A DNA stretch of 64,000 nt from Natrinema salsiterrestre (GTDB taxonomy: Archaea; Halobacteriota; Halobacteria; Halobacteriales; Natrialbaceae): NCBI RefSeq assembly GCF_029502005.1, contig NZ_JAMQOT010000003.1, positions 186,001-250,000 of the forward strand, read 5' to 3'. The translations under genes and the position numbers were made by a program. Under the pieces are notes generated by a model. The model did no database searches, was not told the origin of the DNA, and saw only the letters and a list, made by a program, of their open reading frames with translations. Of the stretch, positions 60,359 to 64,000 are shown piece by piece; position 1 is the first letter of the stretch, and every line of letters starts with the position of its first letter.

Positions 60359-60666
60359 GTCGGAGCGTGGTCCGGATCGATCAGGCGAGCCTGTTCGAGT
60401 TGTTGACCGTCGCGAGCCTCTTCCTCGTCGCACTCTTCGGGACGGTTATCGCGTATCAGGCCTATCGGGGATACCGACGGAACGACGCCTCGTCGATGCT
60501 CTATCTCGCGATCGGACTCCTCCTGTTGACGCTGTGTCCGTTCCTCGTCAACGTCGCGCTCACGACGGTCGTGAGTCCGGATCGGATCGTCATCGCATTC
60601 CTCGAGAACGTGAGTCGACTGTGTGGGCTCGTCGCGATTACCTACTCCCTGTACGGCAATCATTGA
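60355..60666 (+). CDS. small membrane protein paired with HTH regulator (DUF7521-like)
   Basis: A 103-residue protein with three membrane segments (about 14-34, 46-66 and 78-98). It overlaps the HTH gene by ATGA. This HTH-membrane protein pairing is common in haloarchaea, often labelled DUF7521 (label from memory). A likely role is modulating the regulator at the membrane, which is inference. Function unknown. Confidence 0.72.
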   Translation: MSRSVVRIDQASLFELLTVASLFLVALFGTVIAYQAYRGYRRNDASSMLYLAIGLLLLTLCPFLVNVALTTVVSPDRIVIAFLENVSRLCGLVAITYSLYGNH

Positions 60667-60714
60667 TCGGTTCGTCGCTCACCGGCGACCGTGTCGGGCC
60701 GAAGCGATCCCAGT

Positions 60715-60732
60715 GTCACCGGGTTCGGTGAC
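60715..60732 (+). terminator. hairpin after HTH-membrane protein pair
   Basis: A 6-bp GTCACC/GGTGAC stem with a six-base loop lies 49 bases after the stop codon. No T-tract follows, so terminator activity is uncertain. Confidence 0.3.
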
Positions 60733-60915
60733 GTGAGGAGGGCCGAACGACGCGGCACGTCCCGAGGAGGCGGTCGGGGGACGTGTCGGGCACGCGTCGC
60801 GGCCCCGGGATGATCGGATGCGGGGAAGTTCGGGGGATCAACCGAGGGATGTGGGGATGATCTCTCGTCCCCCGTGTGGGTCGTTTCGTGCCGCCGTATT
60901 AGTACTACGAGCGCG

Positions 60916-60932
60916 TTTTCTGGGTCGGAAAA
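60916..60932. promoter_or_regulatory. 17-bp palindrome, copy 3
   Basis: TTTTCTGGGTCGGAAAA has the same arm spacing as copies 1 and 2, with one mismatch in the right arm (GGAAAA). It is about 86 bases upstream of the GTG of the universal stress protein gene. Confidence 0.4.
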
Positions 60933-61017
60933 TACACCACTGCGCCACCGCCGCCACTACATCAGTGCGTCGCGTGCGATCCGCAGGTTTCTTCGAGGTA
61001 CTCACCGAAGCACCGCT

Positions 61018-61401
61018 GTGCAGTACCTCGCTGGAACCGACTCCGTCCATACGACGGCAGCGATCTGTGACTACCTCGTCGATCGAGCCGGTCCCGACGA
61101 CACCGTCACCGTGATCGCCGTCGCATCGCCCGACGACCCGACCGCCCGCAGAGACGGCGAGGAAGCGCTCAACGTCGCCCCCGTTCGGCTCGCGACCGTC
61201 GGCGACGTGGAGACCGAACTTCGAACCGGGACCCCCGCAGCGGCGCTCCGCGACGCGGCGGCGGCCGCCGACGTCGACGAAATCGTCATCGGAACGCACA
61301 GCGGTGATCCCGACGCGACGCGCACGCTCGGGTCGACCGCGAGACGGGTTCTCGCCGACGCGGACCGGCCGGTCGTCGTCGTTCCGATACCCGATCTGTA
61401 A
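61018..61401 (+). CDS. universal stress protein
   Basis: A 127-residue UspA-fold protein starting at GTG 61018. The C-terminal ATP-loop motif reads IGTHSGDPDATRTLGSTARRVL, the usual G-x2-G-x9-G(S/T) pattern, so it probably binds ATP. The frame is open further upstream, but the USP fold starts at the GTG. The N-terminal YLAGTDSVHTTAAICDYLVDRA segment forms the first strand and helix. Role in stress response is general to the family. Confidence 0.82.
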   Translation: MQYLAGTDSVHTTAAICDYLVDRAGPDDTVTVIAVASPDDPTARRDGEEALNVAPVRLATVGDVETELRTGTPAAALRDAAAAADVDEIVIGTHSGDPDATRTLGSTARRVLADADRPVVVVPIPDL

Positions 61402-61493
61402 CTCCTCGAGAGGCGAGGGCGGCCGAAATACCAGTCCGCTTCGCACGAGACGGATAGGATCGAGGCTCTCGACGAGACCCGAACGCGGCCGGT

Positions 61494-62282
61494 TTAGAAC
61501 GGGAACAGCGAGTCGGCCTCGAGGTCGCGCTCGATGAGCTCGATCTCGTGGCCGTCCTGGTCCGTCGTGAAGGCGTACATGTCGTCGCAGCTCTCGGGAT
61601 CGCGGTAGTCCGCGGCCTCGCGCGTCATGAGCTGGTTCCAGTCCTCGTGGAGGTCGTCGAGGCGGACGCAGAGGTGGCCCCAGGCGTCGCCCATGTCGTA
61701 GCTCCGGCCGTCGTAGTTGTAGGTGAGTTCGACGGACATCGCCTCGTCGGCGGCGTCAGCGGGCTCGACGAAGTAGTTCGCGAACGTGTCTGCCTCCCAG
61801 CGGCCGACCTCGTCGTACTCGAACTTGCGCGTCCAGAAGCCCAGCGCCTCGTCGGCGTCCTCGACGCGGATCATGGTGTGATCGAGCGACCAGAGCGCGC
61901 CCTCCTCGCGCTGGACGATCTCGATCTCGTGACCGTCGGGATCTTTGACGAACGCGTACCGGCCGCCACAGGACTCGGGATCGCGGTAGTCGTCGACGCC
62001 CTCGTCCATGAGCTGCTGGTAATAGTCCTCGAGTTCGCCCTCCGGGACCCGTACCGCGATGTGTCCCCAGCCGTCGCCCACTTCGGGTTCCTCGCCCTCG
62101 TTGTGGGTGATCTCGAGCATCGCCCCCTCCTCGTGCATCTCCTCGGGCCCGAGATAGACGATGGTGAAGCCGTCGCCCTCGTGGCGATCCTTCTCCTCGT
62201 ACTCGAGGTGGGTCTCATACCAGTCGAGCGATTCCTCGAGGTCGGCGACGCGGATCATCGTGTGGTCGAGCGTTCCGTCCAT
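61494..62282 (-). CDS. tandem VOC-domain protein (glyoxalase I-like)
   Basis: A 262-residue protein with two homologous VOC domains, 1-130 and 131-262. Each begins with LDHTMIRV (H7, H134 as metal-site candidates) and ends with a HEIE or HEIEL segment carrying the metal-binding glutamate. The layout matches lactoylglutathione lyase or a dioxygenase-type VOC enzyme, in which the two domains form the active site between them. Haloarchaea lack glutathione, so if it is a lyase the thiol would be another one. Monocistronic. Confidence 0.85.
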   Translation of the reverse strand: MDGTLDHTMIRVADLEESLDWYETHLEYEEKDRHEGDGFTIVYLGPEEMHEEGAMLEITHNEGEEPEVGDGWGHIAVRVPEGELEDYYQQLMDEGVDDYRDPESCGGRYAFVKDPDGHEIEIVQREEGALWSLDHTMIRVEDADEALGFWTRKFEYDEVGRWEADTFANYFVEPADAADEAMSVELTYNYDGRSYDMGDAWGHLCVRLDDLHEDWNQLMTREAADYRDPESCDDMYAFTTDQDGHEIELIERDLEADSLFPF

Positions 62283-62330
62283 ACGTTAGCTCTGTCCTGC
62301 GGACGGCAAAAATATGGCGGAGACGGCGGT

Positions 62331-64000
62331 CTAGTCGAGGTCTTCCGGGGCGGAGCCCGGTTCGGCCTCGGGCTCTCGACCGGTGCGGTCGACGTCGGTC
62401 GAGGAGGCCCTGGGAGCGAGGCCCTTGCGCTGGGCGTCGATCTCCGAGAGCCCGTAGACGAGTCCGACTAGCAGAACGACGCTGAGGGGGAGGAAGATCA
62501 TCCACGGAACGCCGAGGAAGCCGTAGAGCGCGTAACAGACGACCACGACGAACAGGACGGTTCCGGCGTAGTAGAGCTGCGTGCGGATGTGATCGATGAG
62601 GTCGGCACCGGTGAACGTCGCCGAGAGGACCGAGGTGTCGGAGATCGGCGACGAGTGATCGCCGAAGATCGCACCCGAAAACACCGCGCCGACCATCACC
62701 GGCATGAGTTCGAACGTGCCGGTGAGTTCGTAGGCGACGCGGATCGAGATCGGCGTGACGATGCCCATCGTCGCCCACGACGAGCCCATGGTGAACGCGA
62801 CGAACGCGGAGACGAGCAACACGACGATCGGGAGGACGGCCGGCGAGACGACCCCTTCCGCGACGCCGGCGACGTATCTTCCCGTGCCGAGTTCCTCGGC
62901 GACCGCACTGATCGCCCAGGCGAGGACCAGAATCGTCACCGCGGTCAGCATCAGCGAGAAGCCCTCGAGAATCGTGTCGACGCCGTCACCCAGATCGAAG
63001 AGGTCGTAGGCCAGTCCGATGAGGAGCAGGGTCGCGACCATCGCGAACGAGCCCCAGACGAGCGCGGCCGCGAAGTCGCCCGCGCCGACGACGTCGACCA
63101 GCACCTGGACGACGCCGTCGTTGCCGATGGCGGTCTCGAGCGACGTCGTCGCGTCGGCCTCGGCCTGCTCGTCGAGCCACGACTGATAGCCGGTCCAGAA
63201 CGCCCCGGAGAGCGTGACCGCGACCAGGACGACGATCGGTGCGAAGAACGTTCGAAGCATCGGCCGATCCTCGATCGGCGCGCCCAGATCCTTCTCGACT
63301 TCCTGCAGGGGCTGTGCCTCGTCGCGGTTCACCTTCCCGGTCTGCCAGGATCGGTGTTCGGCGTCGAGCATCTCCCCGTAGTCGCGCTGTGAGAGGACGA
63401 TGACGCCCACCATGACGATCGCGAGCAGGGAGTACGTGTTGAACGGGATCGAGCCGACGAACGTCTCGAACACGCCCGGCGTGTCGGCCGCACTGACGGC
63501 GTAGTCGTCGCTCTCGACGAGGGCGGTGTATCCCTCGTCGATCATCGAGAGCTGGAACGCGACCCAGCTCGAGAGCCCGATCGTCGCGACGGGCGCGGCC
63601 GTCGAGTCGACGATGTAGGAGAGCTTTTCGCGGGAGATGCGCAGCTGATCCGAGATTTCGCGCATCGTACTGCCGACGATCGCCGTGTTGGCGTAGTCGT
63701 CGAAAAACAGGAGGATTCCCAGGATCCACGTCGCCGCACCGGCGTTGCGCTGGGTCTCGAGCCGGCTCGTCGCCCAGTTGCGGACGGCGCTCGCACCGCC
63801 GAGTCGCCAGATCAACGCGACGCCCGATCCGAGCAGCAGGGTGAACACCAGGATATTCGCGTGGAACACGTCCGCGATCGCTCCGGTGATCCACTCGAAC
63901 GTCTGTCCGATGCCGATGCTTCCGGTGGCGATGACTCCGCCCGACCAGATCCCGAGGAACAGCGACAGGATCGGTCGGCGCGTCCAGATCGCGAGGACGA
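62331..64000 (-). CDS. NhaC-family Na+/H+ antiporter, 5' end outside the window
   Basis: The frame stays open to the window edge, so the visible 556 residues lack the true N-terminus. About eleven hydrophobic segments are visible, with a hydrophilic loop (the NRDEAQPLQEVEKDLGAP region). The VAFTMGSSWATMGIVTPI and FGDHSSPISDTSVLSATFTG blocks are NhaC-family hallmarks that carry ion-binding residues. The C-terminal tail is acidic and Pro-rich. It exports Na+ in exchange for protons, in parallel with the Mrp operon at 46.7-55.2 kb. Confidence 0.88.
   Translation of the reverse strand, partial: VLAIWTRRPILSLFLGIWSGGVIATGSIGIGQTFEWITGAIADVFHANILVFTLLLGSGVALIWRLGGASAVRNWATSRLETQRNAGAATWILGILLFFDDYANTAIVGSTMREISDQLRISREKLSYIVDSTAAPVATIGLSSWVAFQLSMIDEGYTALVESDDYAVSAADTPGVFETFVGSIPFNTYSLLAIVMVGVIVLSQRDYGEMLDAEHRSWQTGKVNRDEAQPLQEVEKDLGAPIEDRPMLRTFFAPIVVLVAVTLSGAFWTGYQSWLDEQAEADATTSLETAIGNDGVVQVLVDVVGAGDFAAALVWGSFAMVATLLLIGLAYDLFDLGDGVDTILEGFSLMLTAVTILVLAWAISAVAEELGTGRYVAGVAEGVVSPAVLPIVVLLVSAFVAFTMGSSWATMGIVTPISIRVAYELTGTFELMPVMVGAVFSGAIFGDHSSPISDTSVLSATFTGADLIDHIRTQLYYAGTVLFVVVVCYALYGFLGVPWMIFLPLSVVLLVGLVYGLSEIDAQRKGLAPRASSTDVDRTGREPEAEPGSAPEDLD

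Larger units (their letters stand above)
60667..61017. other. intergenic region
   Basis: A 351-base GC-rich spacer. It contains a hairpin GTCACC-GGGTTC-GGTGAC (60715-60732) that may end the upstream transcript, and the third copy of the 17-bp palindrome at 60916-60932 at the promoter of the USP gene. No gene is seen. Confidence 0.5.

Overview
The window is chromosomal DNA from an extremely halophilic archaeon (class Halobacteria; a Natrialbales-type genome such as Natrinema or Haloterrigena is my guess, not shown). The grounds are roughly two-thirds G+C by eye, very acidic proteins, frequent ATGA/TGATG gene overlaps, small zinc-ribbon proteins, haloarchaeal HTH/membrane regulator families, an archaeal Mrp antiporter operon and a family-typical archaeal dihydroorotase. 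No rRNA, tRNA, CRISPR array, transposase or replication origin was seen.

Region 1 (about 0.3-30 kb) is a surface-polysaccharide / protein-glycosylation region. It holds two paralogous DUF354 GT-B-like proteins, two polysaccharide deacetylases, a UDP-GlcNAc 2-epimerase, a type I phosphodiesterase-like protein, an oxidoreductase-DUF362-epimerase operon, a GT4 and a GT2 glycosyltransferase, a UDP-glucose-4-epimerase-like protein, a DUF1616 membrane protein, and a tightly overlapping operon (20.7 to 15.3 kb, minus strand). That operon encodes hexapeptide acetyltransferase, PLP aminotransferase, Gfo/Idh oxidoreductase, nucleotide-sugar 6-dehydrogenase and GT2: the set needed to make a 2,3-diacetamido-2,3-dideoxy-uronic acid. 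Several small HTH regulators are interspersed. A secreted acidic repeat protein with 18 N-glycosylation sequons (25.9-27.9 kb) is a plausible acceptor. Seven copies of an ATAACAAA core, all oriented toward a downstream gene, lie in front of the operons here and suggest a shared promoter element or regulon.

Region 2 (30-37 kb) holds small zinc-finger and membrane proteins, a candidate structured RNA (three-way junction plus a GNRA hairpin), an AbrB-type antitoxin with what looks like a PIN-toxin remnant, dihydroorotase, an ABC-2 type exporter pair and class 2 dihydroorotate dehydrogenase.

Region 3 (37-45 kb) is a minus-strand acyl-CoA metabolism cluster: AMP-forming ligase, acyl-CoA dehydrogenase, MaoC hydratase, CaiB-type CoA-transferase, a thiolase whose two catalytic cysteines are both serine, and an MmgE/PrpD protein.

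Region 4 (45-55 kb) has a CbtB-CbtA cobalt transporter with a [2Fe-2S] ferredoxin-like protein, then a nine-gene Mrp-type Na+/H+ antiporter operon with a universal-stress-protein fusion on MrpE and three large antiporter-like subunits.

Region 5 (55-64 kb) holds a degenerate tyrosine recombinase, a DUF4350 protein with an SppA-like membrane protease, an alpha/beta hydrolase, an HTH/membrane-protein pair, a universal stress protein, a tandem VOC protein and an NhaC-type antiporter truncated by the window edge. Three promoters in this last region share a 17-bp palindrome.
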